From Neurospora crassa OR74A (taxonomy: Eukaryota > Ascomycota > Sordariomycetes > Sordariales > Sordariaceae): a stretch of 64,000 nucleotides of DNA. Below are positions 25,834 through 36,102 of this stretch, piece after piece (positions within the stretch are counted from its first letter, which is position 1; every line of letters starts with the position of its first letter). The stretch lies in NCBI RefSeq assembly GCF_000182925.2, contig NC_026506.1, forward strand, positions 1,798,001 through 1,862,000, in the 5' to 3' direction. The translations under genes were made by a program, and so were the position numbers. Under the pieces are notes generated by a model, which had not been told where the DNA came from, did not search any database, and was given only the letters and a program-made list of their open reading frames with translations.

Positions 25834-26670
25834 CTGCGTACATGTACATACAACCGTTGCACACAGCGGCCGTTTCCCTACACCGTCTCCGAGTCGCACA
25901 TCATCTCACTATCCACTTGCACATGCTGCGTACAATCACGAATCCAACGTCGGCCTTCAACTGAAACCAAAGCACAACATGATCGAGGAATTACACTGTA
26001 CCGGCATCCTTCGGAATGGTAGTCATTGCAACACGAAACAGATTGTCTCAGGCTGCGGCCAAGAACATTGACAGGATGGCCAAGGCTCAGACCAACAAAC
26101 TTGCAGCCAACAACACTGGAATCTTGTGCAAGTTGAACAGACGGGGTAATAAAGTAGGAGATGCAAGACCAGTGTGAAATTCATTGACAGTTTGATACAG
26201 AGAGTTGCTCATTGAATCCGTGCCTACATCGAACAATATCCAGTGGCCTGAAAATATCAAATGGCAGCTAGAAACGAACGTCAAGGCCGATACTTAGCAA
26301 ACTGGACTTCGATCATTGCCAGCTTACAAGACACTACGTACAGTAATTGTCCACGCCAGCGCACCCAGGCTTGACCACATCCAGCAATAACCGTTCAACA
26401 AACCACGTCGCTGCACCCCTGATGAAACACCACCACCATGCGTACGGTCGTGTACATAGCACGGTTCGCAGCAGCGATCTAGTGTACTATGATAATTGTG
26501 GTTGATTTGCATCGCCCTGATGATTCCCGAAGGACGACAGGGGGGCAGGGGTGGACGAGTGCCTGGCTCCGGAAAGTCTTCGTGGAAACCGTCTTCAGCC
26601 CAGACAGGAAACCGTCCGCCCATAGCGTCAAGACCGCCCTGCAACCCTCTGGCTCCGTCTGCCTCCGTCC
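25834..26670. other. Intergenic DNA, no supported gene
   Basis: Base composition is ordinary and not RIP-like. Short overlapping frames on both strands (for example 26,324-26,644 minus and 26,496-27,020 plus) lack family resemblance and are better read as the distal upstream region of the PEPCK gene. Confidence 0.5.
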
Positions 26671-26708
26671 TGCCCCGTGCTGCCCCGTGCTGCCCCGTGC
26701 TGCCCGTT
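26671..26708 (+). repeat. 10-bp tandem repeat upstream of PEPCK
   Basis: The unit TGCCCCGTGC is repeated three times perfectly from 26,671, followed by a partial fourth copy (TGCCCGT). Confidence 0.85.
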
Positions 26709-26762
26709 AGATTCCACTTACACCCGCTCCTGTTCCGGGGTTGGAGGCGCCTTCAAAGCAAA

Positions 26763-26870
26763 GACGTCACGCATGATTGGGCATCGGCTACCCTTTGGTC
26801 TCCACATCTTTATATCCCATGTCTCCTTCACCTCGGGTTCTCCTGGGACATGTTCCATCTTCACCAATTG
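26763..26870 (+). promoter_or_regulatory. Candidate PEPCK promoter elements
   Basis: Within about 250 bp before the first ATG of the PEPCK leader lie a bZIP/CRE-like GACGTCA (26,763-26,769), a TATA-like CTTTATATCC (26,808-26,817) and a CCAAT pentamer (26,864-26,868). Each is a short motif that can occur by chance. Their clustering upstream of a metabolically regulated gene is the only argument. Confidence 0.35.
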
Positions 26871-27025
26871 GATCCTCCTCCAGCTTACTTGTCGTTGTCG
26901 TCTCCGGCTGTGCTCCCGCATCCCCTGTCACCGTTCACCCACGAGCCCGTAACCGTTTCCACTCCCGAGTTGGCTTTCCAGTCGTCCGGCCTTTGCAAAC
27001 CGCCGCGTCGAAAACAATAAGTACC

Positions 27026-27265
27026 ATGGGCGACCCCGTCATCAGAACCGCTTCTCCCTACACTAATCCCATCATCAAATGCCCTCGACTACAACGTCTC
27101 TCGTCTGGTCCATCTTCTAGCTTCATCAACAACAACAACAGCAACAACAACAACAATAAATCATCCAACAGCAAGTACCCCAACTGCCAGCCCTCAAGCC
27201 TCGACAATGCCCACGCATACACATCAACATACATACACATTGCATATAATGAATGCCCCTCATGA
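27026..27265 (+). other. Upstream open frame or untranslated first exon in the PEPCK leader
   Basis: An ATG in good context (GTACCATGGG) opens a 79-codon frame ending in TGA at 27,263. It includes an Asn-rich stretch coded by an AAC/CAA microsatellite (27,128-27,157). It cannot run directly into the PEPCK frame. It is either a regulatory upstream ORF, part of the 5' leader, or an alternative first exon joined by a splice I could not place. Confidence 0.35.
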
Positions 27266-27373
27266 CCAAGTGTCGTCATATCTTCGTCTCTATCAGCCCA
27301 AAGCACACGCAGCCCCGGCTGCACAAGAGACTTTGACGAGTTCACCATGGCTAACCGCACTTGTCTCGTCTAG

Positions 27374-29890
27374 TGTTCAACCACGATCACGTCAACAAGA
27401 CCAACCTCCACCCTGGTGGTGTCAAGTGAGCAAATCTCCCTGGCAACCCGACTCGTTGCCTGGCCAGAGGTGCTGACGATGACTTCAACAGGCCCCATGT
27501 CGAGCACACAGAACTAGAGGAGGAGCTCCATCAAAAAGCTCACATCGACTATGACAGAGTCGCTATTGTACGTCCCTCTCTCCTCATCGCCTTTTTGAGA
27601 CTGCAACATTCGATATCAACATGAAGGAGCTTGCATATGCACCGCCTGTTGGCTCCAAGTTGGACTCTTTGAAAATGGCCATGCTGCTGGAAGGACGCAT
27701 AACTAACCCTCCACAGATCGCCAACCCTTCAGTCGCCTCCCTCTACGAAGATGCCCTTGTCTATGAGACGGGCACTGCCATCACATCCAGCGGTGCTCTT
27801 ACCGCCTACTCGGGCAAGAAGACTGGCCGTTCTCCCTCAGATAAGCGTATCGTCAAGGAGCCTTCATCAGAAAACGACATTTGGTACGTTTGAATCTGTC
27901 GCTTCTGTCTTTGACTTCAACAGACTTGCTAACGATTTCTCAAATAGGTGGGGACCTGTCAACAAGCCCATGAGCCCAGAGGTAAGAAACACTTGCACTT
28001 TTTTGACACATCCGACATGACCAGAAAAGGTGTTGGTTGGTTGGTTGGATGCACTCCACCGTTTCAAATGCATCCATTGGCGGCGGCATTGGCATTGGAT
28101 GGTTGCACAAGCACACGCGACCAATTTCGCACTCGAACAGGCGATGGTGAGGCCGGCAGCCCTGCGGTGCACTTTCCACACAATGGATTTTGCCAAGCAG
28201 AGCACGGCTTCACGTCATTGTTCTTGGCGACTTTGGAAAATGACTTTTTGATGTCTTGTCGGTGTCATCGTGGAGCCGGTGTGCACCAGCAGCGCCATGT
28301 GGGGTCCCTTTGACCCGCCCCTGCTCTCGCCTGGGCTGTCGTCATGACCCGCAGCGCTTGTCCCCGAATCAGGTCACAGCCTCGGATGCATGCCCCCCCA
28401 TCAATGCACCCCGCTCCCGCTCGGGAAACAACTCGGCCTTCCCCGCACCAACCGAACCCCTTTTTCTCCACTCGGGCCAACGGCGATCCCAGATCACGTG
28501 GCCACCCTCATCGTCACCACTTGCTGACTCTTACTCTTCACTACAGGTCTGGAAGATCAACCGCGAGCGTGCTGTCGACTACCTCAACACCAGGAATCGC
28601 ATCTACGTCGTTGACGGTTATGCCGGCTGGGATGAGAAGTACCGCATCCGCGTCCGTGTCGTCTGCGCCCGCGCCTACCATGCTCTCTTCATGCGCAACA
28701 TGCTTATCCGCCCTCCCCGTGAGGAGCTCGAGCACTTCCACCCCGACTACACCATCTACAATGCCGGCTCTTTCCCCGCCAACCGTTACACTGAGGGCAT
28801 GTCCTCCTCCACCTCCGTTGCCATCAACTTTGCCGAGAAGGAGATGGTCATCCTTGGTACCGAGTACGCCGGTGAGATGAAGAAGGGTATCTTCACCGTC
28901 ATGTTCTACGAGGGCCCCGTCAAGCACAACATCCTCACTCTCCACTCCTCCGCCAACGAAGGCAAGGATGGCGACGTCACTCTCTTCTTCGGTCTTTCCG
29001 GAACTGGCAAGACCACCCTCTCGGCCGACCCCAACCGCCGCCTCATTGGTGACGACGAGCACTGCTGGTCCGACCGCGGTGTCTTCAACATCGAGGGTGG
29101 CTGCTACGCCAAGACCATTGGTCTCTCCGCCGAGAAGGAACCCGATATTTTCAACGCCATCCGCTACGGTTCCGTCCTCGAGAACGTTGTCTTCAACCCC
29201 GAAACCCGCGAGGTCGACTACGGTGACGCCACCCTCACCGAGAACACCCGCTGCGCCTATCCCATCGAGTACATCCCCAACGCCAAGATCCCCTGCCTGT
29301 CGCCCAACCACCCCAAGAACATCATCCTCCTCACTTGCGACGCCCGCGGCGTGCTCCCTCCCATCTCCAAGCTCGACTCGGCCCAGACCATGTTCCACTT
29401 TATCTCCGGCTACACCTCCAAGATGGCCGGTACCGAGGACGGCATTCTTGAGCCCCAGGCGACCTTCTCTTCGTGCTTCGCCCAGCCCTTCCTGGCCCTG
29501 CACCCCATGCGCTACGCCAAGATGCTCGCCGAGAAGATCGAGAACCACAACGCCAACGCTTGGCTCCTCAACACCGGCTGGGTCGGTGCCGGCTTCGCCC
29601 AGGGCGGCAAGCGCTGCCCGCTCAAGTACACCCGCGCCATCCTCGACGCCATCCACTCTGGCGAGCTCGCCAACGTCGAGTACGAGAACTACGAGGTCTT
29701 CAACCTCCAGGTTCCCAAGAGCTGCCCCGGTGTTCCCTCGGAGCTTCTCAACCCCAAGACCGCCTGGACCGCTGGTGCCAACTCGTTCGACACCGAGGTC
29801 AAGAAGCTCGGTGGTCTCTTCCTCGAGAACTTCAAGAAGTACGAGAGCGAGGCTACTGAGGATGTCATCAAGGCTGGCCCCGTTGTTTAA
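27374..29890 (+). CDS. acu-6: ATP-dependent phosphoenolpyruvate carboxykinase (gluconeogenesis)
   Basis: The enzyme converts oxaloacetate and ATP to phosphoenolpyruvate, CO2 and ADP in the cytosol, the committed step of gluconeogenesis on acetate or other C2 sources. The exon model is 27,374-27,425, 27,492-27,567, 27,717-27,883, 27,948-27,981 and 28,547-29,890. All junctions are GT-AG and keep the PEPCK frame ([32 protein letters not shown]). Visible motifs are GRSPSDKR, the P-loop GLSGTGKTT (about residue 259), the metal site LIGDDEHCW (about 276), [10 protein letters not shown] and [13 protein letters not shown]. The product is about 557 residues against 549 in yeast, so the family length fits. 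The start is not settled: the first exon begins after an AG at 27,373 with TG, so an upstream exon ending in A would create a split ATG. The last intron is 565 bp, unusually long. It converges on the gag-like gene downstream. acu-6 is the Neurospora name (acuF in Aspergillus, PCK1 in yeast). Confidence 0.95.
27982..28546 (+). other. Long (565 bp) fourth intron of the PEPCK model
   Basis: The donor is GAG|GTAAGA and the acceptor is CACTACAG|GTC after a pyrimidine-rich tract, with a TGCTGACT branch-like site nearby. The last 291 bases are open in frame with the next exon. That could tempt an annotator to start the protein at 28,256, but known PEPCKs join Pro-Glu directly to Val-Trp-Lys-Ile-Asn here. 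Confidence 0.85.
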
Positions 29891-30395
29891 GGCGGCGCCT
29901 TGTGCGATGATTTCCTTGTGATGAACGATTCCTTCCATCAGCATTTTGATATCGTGGCTTTTTGTTTTTGGGATTCCCCCCTGGACTTGGAATGATGGAT
30001 GACTCTTGTGTGCTCATCGGTCTTTATGAGAGACACAAACGACACGAGAACAACAACATAGAAAGTTCTTTGCATATGTCATTTGGCGCTCGTTTTCTTC
30101 TTTGGATTTTTTTGGACATTCCTCTTTTGGCAAAACGAAAGAAGGATACGGAAACGGGATCATTTGTTTGGATATTTACATGTAATCTTGGGTACAGTAA
30201 GAGTACACGCACGTTAGATTTCGTGTCGTGGTCTACACTAGGTCATGTTTTTGATGTCTTTTTTTTTTTAGCTTGGCTGTGGTTGTTGAAATCGAGAGTG
30301 CCTCTTACTTTGAGAGGTTGTTTGAAAGAACTTGACTTTGTCTGATCGTTGTGCATTTCATCAACCAACTGTTTGAAAAAGTAATCTTCCTAATC
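29891..30395. terminator. 3' region between two convergent genes
   Basis: About 500 bp lie between the PEPCK stop and the stop of the minus-strand gag-like gene. The region is T-rich and should hold both 3' untranslated regions. A small frame at 29,962-30,345 has no protein-like character. Confidence 0.5.
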
Positions 30396-30779
30396 TCAAA
30401 GTCCGCCCAGGCTTATGGAGGGAGCTCCAGGCCCAAAAACCTTCCAAACGAGCTTATGAACATAGGAAGGATCTCTGTTATCCTCGTCCCAGCCGTAGCC
30501 CTCGAGCCTGTTGGTCACCGTCTCTCTCTTCAAGGTCGTGTACAGAATCCTCATGGCCTTGGCGCGCGCCAGCTTCCAGGCCTTGTGTGCCACGGGGTCG
30601 AGGTTCTTGTTCGGCTCCGGAACGGCGCTAGTAGGACCGAAGACGTATTCGGTCAGCTCTTCGGCGTCGAGTTCCACTCGAAGAAAGTGGTTCCAGTCGC
30701 GGATGTTGGCCGACCCTTTGAGCTCGATGAGGGCGCAAACCCGGTAGATGGGTGTGGGGGTCAAGATGGGAGTTGTCAT
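30396..30779 (-). CDS. Small gag-like (Copia/UBN2-type) protein, possibly domesticated
   Basis: An intact 127-residue frame with an ATG start and ordinary codon use. The N-terminal half (IYRVCALIELKGSANIRDW, then a helix, then VELDAEELTEYVFG) and the later HKAWKLARAKAMRIL resemble the start of Copia-type Gag polyproteins, where a short LKG-x-N-Y-x-x-W motif is followed by two helices and an AW...D/RAxA..I block. No zinc knuckle, protease or polymerase follows. The frame ends in SISLGGL and the neighbours are host genes. Unlike every recognisable transposon in the window it shows no RIP damage, which suggests a single-copy gene. The gag relation is my inference from motif shape; a lineage-specific protein of unknown function is the alternative. 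Confidence 0.55.
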   Translation of the reverse strand: MTTPILTPTPIYRVCALIELKGSANIRDWNHFLRVELDAEELTEYVFGPTSAVPEPNKNLDPVAHKAWKLARAKAMRILYTTLKRETVTNRLEGYGWDEDNRDPSYVHKLVWKVFGPGAPSISLGGL

Positions 30780-31466
30780 GTTTGTGTGTGGTATCTGTAA
30801 TGGGGTGGTGGTACTATTGTGGTGGGTAATCGCCAGGTTAGAGATGATTGTAATGATTATGATGATAACGGAAATGATGATTATCTGACCAGTCGTCGAG
30901 GATAGGCAAAGGAGATTGATAGTCTCGACTTACATAGAGGTATATGTTATACGAACGCCTGGAGTGACTGTCAAATGTATGGGTGTTGGTTGTTAAGAAA
31001 CAACTGGAAGCGGAAGACGGCCGAGCGGGATGATGGGGGTTTTATAAGTAGACCGCCCAACCTTTAGAGCACCTCTCCTCCCTCCCTTTTAGATCAGACG
31101 GTAGAGGTAGCTACCTAGCTAGCTTGGCGTGATCGAGAGGTTAGGTACAATAATCCTTTACTACCTTACTACCTTATCATACGTCCTATCTCAATGATAG
31201 GTTTAGTATATATAGCACGACGGGGTTCTTTTCTCTCTTGTCTCTAGGTATTTACCAGAATGTACTTATTTCTCCTCCTACCTAGACTACATCTGCATCA
31301 CTTTTGCGCTTCAAGTGATCATCAGCTAGTGGTAGGTAGTCCATTGCTCTGTCGTCAGTCAGTCACTCACTCACCCACTCAACTGGCTCTAACACCTTAT
31401 TACAGTGTACACTTTGCACCATCATCCGTCGTCATCCATAAGAATGATGAATTCTGACCACCTAGA
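30780..31466. other. Intergenic DNA upstream of the gag-like gene
   Basis: This should contain the promoter of the minus-strand gag-like gene. A TTTATAAG box-like sequence lies near 31,041 and TAGCTACCTAGCTAGC repeats near 31,106-31,122. No supported coding sequence is present. Confidence 0.4.
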
Positions 31467-32193
31467 CTAGACTTGAACAACTAACTTGACCGGCCTTAGT
31501 AACAAGGCAAAACCAAAAGGCCTCGAGTATGTTCGAAAGCTACCTGACCTGTGAGGCGAAAGAAGCTCAACCGTGCATCGTCGTGTCGCAACCAATAAGA
31601 CTTTGTTGAGCTGGGCTTGGACCTCCTCGGTGTCCAATTCATCCTTGGAGATAACTCGACAGGGTATTCCGTCGCAGTCCTGAGAATTTTCGAGACTACC
31701 CATGTAGGTAGAAACAAATGTCCCGTCATAGGTAGACTCTTTGACAGCATTCAGCTAGCTAGCTGCCTTTTTCCCCATGAAATCGTTCGAGGGCCATTAT
31801 TGCCGGCTCACGTCATGAAGACGTAGCCATCGATGTAGGGTGCCTGGCTCAGGGTTCTCGATAGAGCCGAAGCTGTCAGATAATGGCCGTAGCTGTTATA
31901 GAACATGCTCTAGCAATTAACATGGGAGGATCAATAAGGAAACGTCATTTCCAGGGTTTTCGCCTTGAGAGTATGACCGCGGCGGCTAGATCAAGTCGCT
32001 GGTACTCGTTACTTTGTCGCCTGTGGCCCACGACAAGTCGTACTTCACGATGCGTTTTTAGATCTTGTACATCAATGTTCTTGAGCATCAAAGTCCCCTT
32101 TCCCGTCTTATCTTCAGCTTCGAACTCGATAAGGGACATGAGAGCTGAAACCAAAGATGAAGGAAATGACCACTGTGAGATATGTTCAGGCAA
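31467..32193 (-). pseudogene. Possible hypothetical or degraded gene
   Basis: Two stretches on the minus strand read like real protein but lie in separate frames. One is 32,193-31,945 (82 residues, SLIEFEAEDKTGKGTLMLKN, then DVQDLKTHREVRLVVGHRRQ). The other spans about 31,750-31,500, with GSLENSQDCDGIPCRVISKD and LDTEEVQAQLNKVLLVATRR. An AG at about 31,755 could be the acceptor of the second. I could not build one convincing spliced model, and no family is recognised. It could be a multi-exon gene, a broken gene, or chance. Confidence 0.25.
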
Positions 32194-32394
32194 TCAGCGT
32201 TGGAAGCAGAAACCATGGTTCGTCATAATTGAATGACTATGGTCACTAACGACGAAGAGTCAGCTATGAACTTGCTACTTCCGTCTAGCTCTACAAATCT
32301 TCCGAAATTTGATCCCCTTATATAAGAATCATGCTTTGCTACATATCTCCCATCTCTATGTGGCATGGCTCTTACAATGGGGGTTTCCCCTTCT

Positions 32395-34896
32395 CTAGAC
32401 ACTATTCTCCAAAAGCTCATCCTCGTTGACGAACTGGACAGGGTGTCCCATCTCCGCAAACAGCTTCAAGCACAGATCTCCCGAACCCCGTGTAACATAT
32501 TCCTTGACGGCGTCCGCGGCCTGCTCCATGAGGTCCATGGTCCTCAGATGGCCGGGACACTCACCGCACGTGGTCATGAAGATGTACCCAATCACAAACG
32601 GCATTTGACTCTTGTCATTGAGGTAGCCGCTGCCGAAGATCTGCGATAGACGTTGATGGTTCTTCTCCTTAACCAGCTTCATCATCTCCCAACATGACTT
32701 GTGGAGTGTCAACCAAGGGAACGACATCTCCGTAACTTCCGCGTGGAGAGCCATAACTGCCGCCTGAATAAGTTCATCCGGTCGCAGGTACTCCTCGCGC
32801 TTCTTGCCTTTGGCCTCCAACGTACGTTTCTTCTCAATAACCTTCTGGTCCTCTTCATCGATCTGCCACATGAGCAAGTTTCCTTTGCCCAGTTCGCCCT
32901 TAGCCTCGAACCCGCTACGGGACACAATGTCGTGGATATTCTCGGGCGTCCAGGGAACCTCGGTGCGCTTCAGATACTTCTCCACAAAGATGGATGAAAC
33001 TGGTAGGCCTTTCTTGAGACCACGCGGGACCCCAGCGGCCCCCATCTGGAGTACGAAGGTCTCAAGGTACTTCTTGCGAGTCTTCGGGGCGATTCCTCCA
33101 GGAAAGAAGCTGGAATCAGGGAGAAGGGCCTGGGCCATTTCCAAGTCTGGCCAAAAGTGAGGATCAACCAGCTTCTCGTTCTGGAGCGCAGAGTAGAGAT
33201 GGGTGGTGTACTGGATGGATCCCCAAGCGTTTGCAGCGTCGAAGCCAATGGAGTACATATCCCCTCGGTAACTGAGCAGGTTAAGGCCGGCAAGGACTGG
33301 AGAGTAGTCCAGGATTCGGTTCGGCCTCATAGACGATGCAATCGGTATCTTGTTTCGGCGATAGTAGCTAACCTTGCACTGGTAGACGGGGTCTGCCACA
33401 ATCTCCTGCCCTTGCTTGATCACCAACCGCAGCATGTCATCCATGCGTTCGGGCCAGTTCTTGATCCGCAACTTGCTCTTCTTGTGGTAGTCGAGGTGAT
33501 CCTTGAGGGTTTGACTGAGGTGCTTTATCTCGTTTTGCATGAACTTGGATCCTTGCGAAACATCGGCTCTGAGCAGGTGATGAATGTCAAGGAAGGTCTG
33601 GGAGGCAAAGACCAGTGAGAATGAAATTTTGCCTGTCCTGTCCATCTCTCGCACTCCGCGCATGAATTCGTCCTCGACGGGATAGCTGGGAATCATGCGG
33701 GTAACAACCGTTAGCTCGCTCAGAAACTCCATGAGGAGGATCTGATCTTCCTTGAACTTTGCGTGTCCAGGCAGGTTATCCCGGTTTTTGGTGGGATCAT
33801 AGTGGCCCATGACGCCTTCCCTGATAATGGGCAAATGGTCTGGCGAGAGAACGTCGAGGAAAGAAAGCAGACAGCGATGGGCGTTGATGAAGCACTCATC
33901 AGCAAGATCATACATGTTGTAGTTGAAGTTATCCGACGCATCGTCAGAGAAGACGCTGTTGATGTTGTAGCCCTTGCGAAGACAACAAGCGAGGAAGAAC
34001 TTGTGTTGCACACCCCAGGTAGCCCCCTCAAAGTTCTTGAAGCTGGGCTCGGCCTCGTCAATGATGCCGCGGGCCAAAGCGAGAGCGGTGTCGGTAGCAA
34101 CAGCTGCCGCTGCAAGGTCGAAGAGGCCCTTCTGGTAGTTCTCCCATATCCAGCGGATGGTGGCCCGGATGCGGGCAAGGTCGTTCATCATGATGGTATA
34201 AGTGAACAAAACATCTTCGAGCTCAGCGAGTGTCTCAGCTTCGTAGATGGTCTTGTCTTCTGTCGGCTGGGCGGGTCTCTCAACATCAGGAGCATCCAGG
34301 AAGGCCTGCGAGGGCTCTTGGACGGCCAAGCCAGCAAATCTGTTGCTGATTTCATCCGACTTAGCAGCCTTGACCTTCGTTGAAGTGGAGGCTTTGCTAG
34401 ACATGCGAGGGAGGAGGGCTTCTCGGACCTTCTTCAGGACCTCAACAAAGTGGCGATGCTTCAAATCGCCTTTGGTGTCCGGTCCAACACCATGCTCGGC
34501 CAAACGTTCACCGAAGCCGGAGCGATTGGAGATGACACGATTGATGGTGGCCACAAAGTTATCGGGAACGGCAATGGCCGGGTCCGCGGTGTCGGCAATG
34601 TGCTTTGCCAACTTGGGATAATCCGATATGGCCACAATGTACTTGGAGACACCGTGAATGGCCTTCTTCGTGGCTTGGACGGCTGCGCTAGCAGCTTTGC
34701 GCGCCTTGCCCTTCTTCCGGCCGCTACTGGAGGACTTTGCGGAGAGTGACGAAGCGTCCGAGGTGTCCCAGGAACCCGACTTGAGTTGGTCGGCAGGGAA
34801 CCCGCATTTCTTTGCTGTCGAGGCAAGCCATGCTGCCACTGCGTCGGTGTCCTTCTTGTACTCAAGGTACTCGCTCTTCAGCGGGAGGGGTAGCAT
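32395..34896 (-). CDS. DUF6604 domain protein, function unknown
   Basis: A single-exon 833-residue frame with its ATG at 34,896. The N-terminus (LKSEYLEYKKDTDAVAAWL, then a STAKKCGF motif) has the layout of the fungal DUF6604 domain: a Tyr-x-x-Tyr-Lys-x-Asp-Thr helix then a Trp-Leu helix. A Ser/Lys-rich linker (about residues 45-70) and a second helical block (AISDYPKLAKHIADTADPAI) follow. The rest is alpha-helical with no catalytic motif that I can see. Such proteins are found in large lineage-specific numbers in Pezizomycotina with no established role, though a helical N-domain of this type is often compared to signalling or incompatibility proteins. It is transcribed in the same direction as centrin upstream, 1.2 kb away. 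Identification is from motif memory and not from a search. Confidence 0.7.
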   Translation of the reverse strand: MLPLPLKSEYLEYKKDTDAVAAWLASTAKKCGFPADQLKSGSWDTSDASSLSAKSSSSGRKKGKARKAASAAVQATKKAIHGVSKYIVAISDYPKLAKHIADTADPAIAVPDNFVATINRVISNRSGFGERLAEHGVGPDTKGDLKHRHFVEVLKKVREALLPRMSSKASTSTKVKAAKSDEISNRFAGLAVQEPSQAFLDAPDVERPAQPTEDKTIYEAETLAELEDVLFTYTIMMNDLARIRATIRWIWENYQKGLFDLAAAAVATDTALALARGIIDEAEPSFKNFEGATWGVQHKFFLACCLRKGYNINSVFSDDASDNFNYNMYDLADECFINAHRCLLSFLDVLSPDHLPIIREGVMGHYDPTKNRDNLPGHAKFKEDQILLMEFLSELTVVTRMIPSYPVEDEFMRGVREMDRTGKISFSLVFASQTFLDIHHLLRADVSQGSKFMQNEIKHLSQTLKDHLDYHKKSKLRIKNWPERMDDMLRLVIKQGQEIVADPVYQCKVSYYRRNKIPIASSMRPNRILDYSPVLAGLNLLSYRGDMYSIGFDAANAWGSIQYTTHLYSALQNEKLVDPHFWPDLEMAQALLPDSSFFPGGIAPKTRKKYLETFVLQMGAAGVPRGLKKGLPVSSIFVEKYLKRTEVPWTPENIHDIVSRSGFEAKGELGKGNLLMWQIDEEDQKVIEKKRTLEAKGKKREEYLRPDELIQAAVMALHAEVTEMSFPWLTLHKSCWEMMKLVKEKNHQRLSQIFGSGYLNDKSQMPFVIGYIFMTTCGECPGHLRTMDLMEQAADAVKEYVTRGSGDLCLKLFAEMGHPVQFVNEDELLENSV

Positions 34897-36102
34897 TTTG
34901 CTCGTCTAGTCGTGGTGTTGGCCGTGGACGACTAGAAAAAGAAGAGGAGGAGGAGGAGATGTGAGGTGATGGGAGAAGGTGGAAGGGCCGCGAGCACAAG
35001 ACAGGTCAGCTCTCTTGCGTTGTTGGGTGCTTTTGTGCCGTTTGCTCCTGCCCGCTCCGTCAGGTGAAGTGTCTTATGGGCTGATTCCACTTGTCGGTCC
35101 GTTTGCCGGGCCGTTGCAGGCCTTTGGAAATGGTTAGAACATGAGCGTATGTATTTTGGGACGAGGAAGGAGCGATCCGATGTAAGATCATATCCCACAG
35201 GGACCGGAGGTACATCAAGGATGACCCCACCTCAGTTACCTACAGTTTGGGGAATACTTACCCTACTTCGAGCATCGTGAAGTGCTTGGCGTCTTTCAGC
35301 GTCGTCGCGTCTCTGGCACTAACTGAACACGGCTTGGTGTGCATCCGACCTTCAGGTCTTCACACAGGCATCATATCTTCACAACAAGGTGTACCTTGCG
35401 AAAATATATCATCTTGTGCTTTCCTGGGCCAAGAGTCGAATAATGCCTAAAAAGGTGTGACTAAAAAAACACACAATGGATGACTAGCGCAAAGCTCGAG
35501 GTTGGCAAGTCAGGCTGTGATCGGAACGCAGCAGACACCCGAAGAGCTGGAAATACATGAGGGATCAGTGTTCGAGTTGCAAAGCTCCTGTCCTCGTCAT
35601 GTAAGTGAACGTCAACTGGGGGCCATGAGGACCTTGGCTACTAACTTCATGCTGTACTATGGCGCTTCGACTCCTGCTCTAGCGCAAGGAACCGAATGTG
35701 TGAGTCAACCGGAAGGGCAATTGGCAATGAGCTCATCGAAGATACCGCAGATCGGTTGATTGCGCCGTGTCGAATGCTGCTCGGATGTGGGTGGCTGGCA
35801 ACAGGAAGCCACAAGACATAGATGAAAGAAGTGAGAGGGCGAGACTGACCTTTCGGGATCGAACAAGACGTTGAGCGTCCGGTACCTGCGACCCTATCAT
35901 CAGTCCCATCCCCTCCCCGTTCCCCTGTCCTTCAACCACAGATCACCGCGTGAAAAGACCGGTCCCAAAAAAAGAACCAAACAAAAATATTCATTGTCCA
36001 TCATGCCTCCATTCGGGTATCATCTAACCATTCCACATGACTTTTATCTGCCAAAAAAGCACCACCTCTTTCGTCTTCTTTCATCCTTCTTCTTTGCCCG
36101 CT
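34897..36102. other. Intergenic DNA between the DUF6604 and centrin genes
   Basis: About 1.2 kb. It holds the upstream region of the DUF6604 gene (minus) and the 3' end of centrin (minus). A purine/pyrimidine tract lies at about 34,933-34,960. Short frames (35,502-35,759 plus and others) have no recognisable product. Nothing else is seen. Confidence 0.4.

Noticed and set aside
26496-27020. 174-codon plus-strand frame upstream of PEPCK as a gene
   Set aside because: It contains the 10-bp tandem repeat and Pro/Ser/Leu-rich nonsense, overlaps other frames of similar length, and lies where the promoter is expected.
28256-28546. N-terminal extension of PEPCK from a start at 28,256
   Set aside because: The sequence is inside a GTAAGA...ACAG intron. 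Conserved PEPCK sequence continues upstream in four further exons with matching phases.
28968-29921. Plus-strand open frame (317 codons) in another frame of PEPCK
   Set aside because: The Ser/Pro/Arg/Thr-rich composition is that of a frame-shifted reading of a strongly C-biased gene; the PEPCK frame has all catalytic motifs.
28541-29944. Long minus-strand open frame (467 codons) opposite PEPCK
   Set aside because: It is the antisense shadow of the GC-rich, codon-biased last PEPCK exon; its Gly/Val/Leu/Glu-rich composition resembles no protein family.
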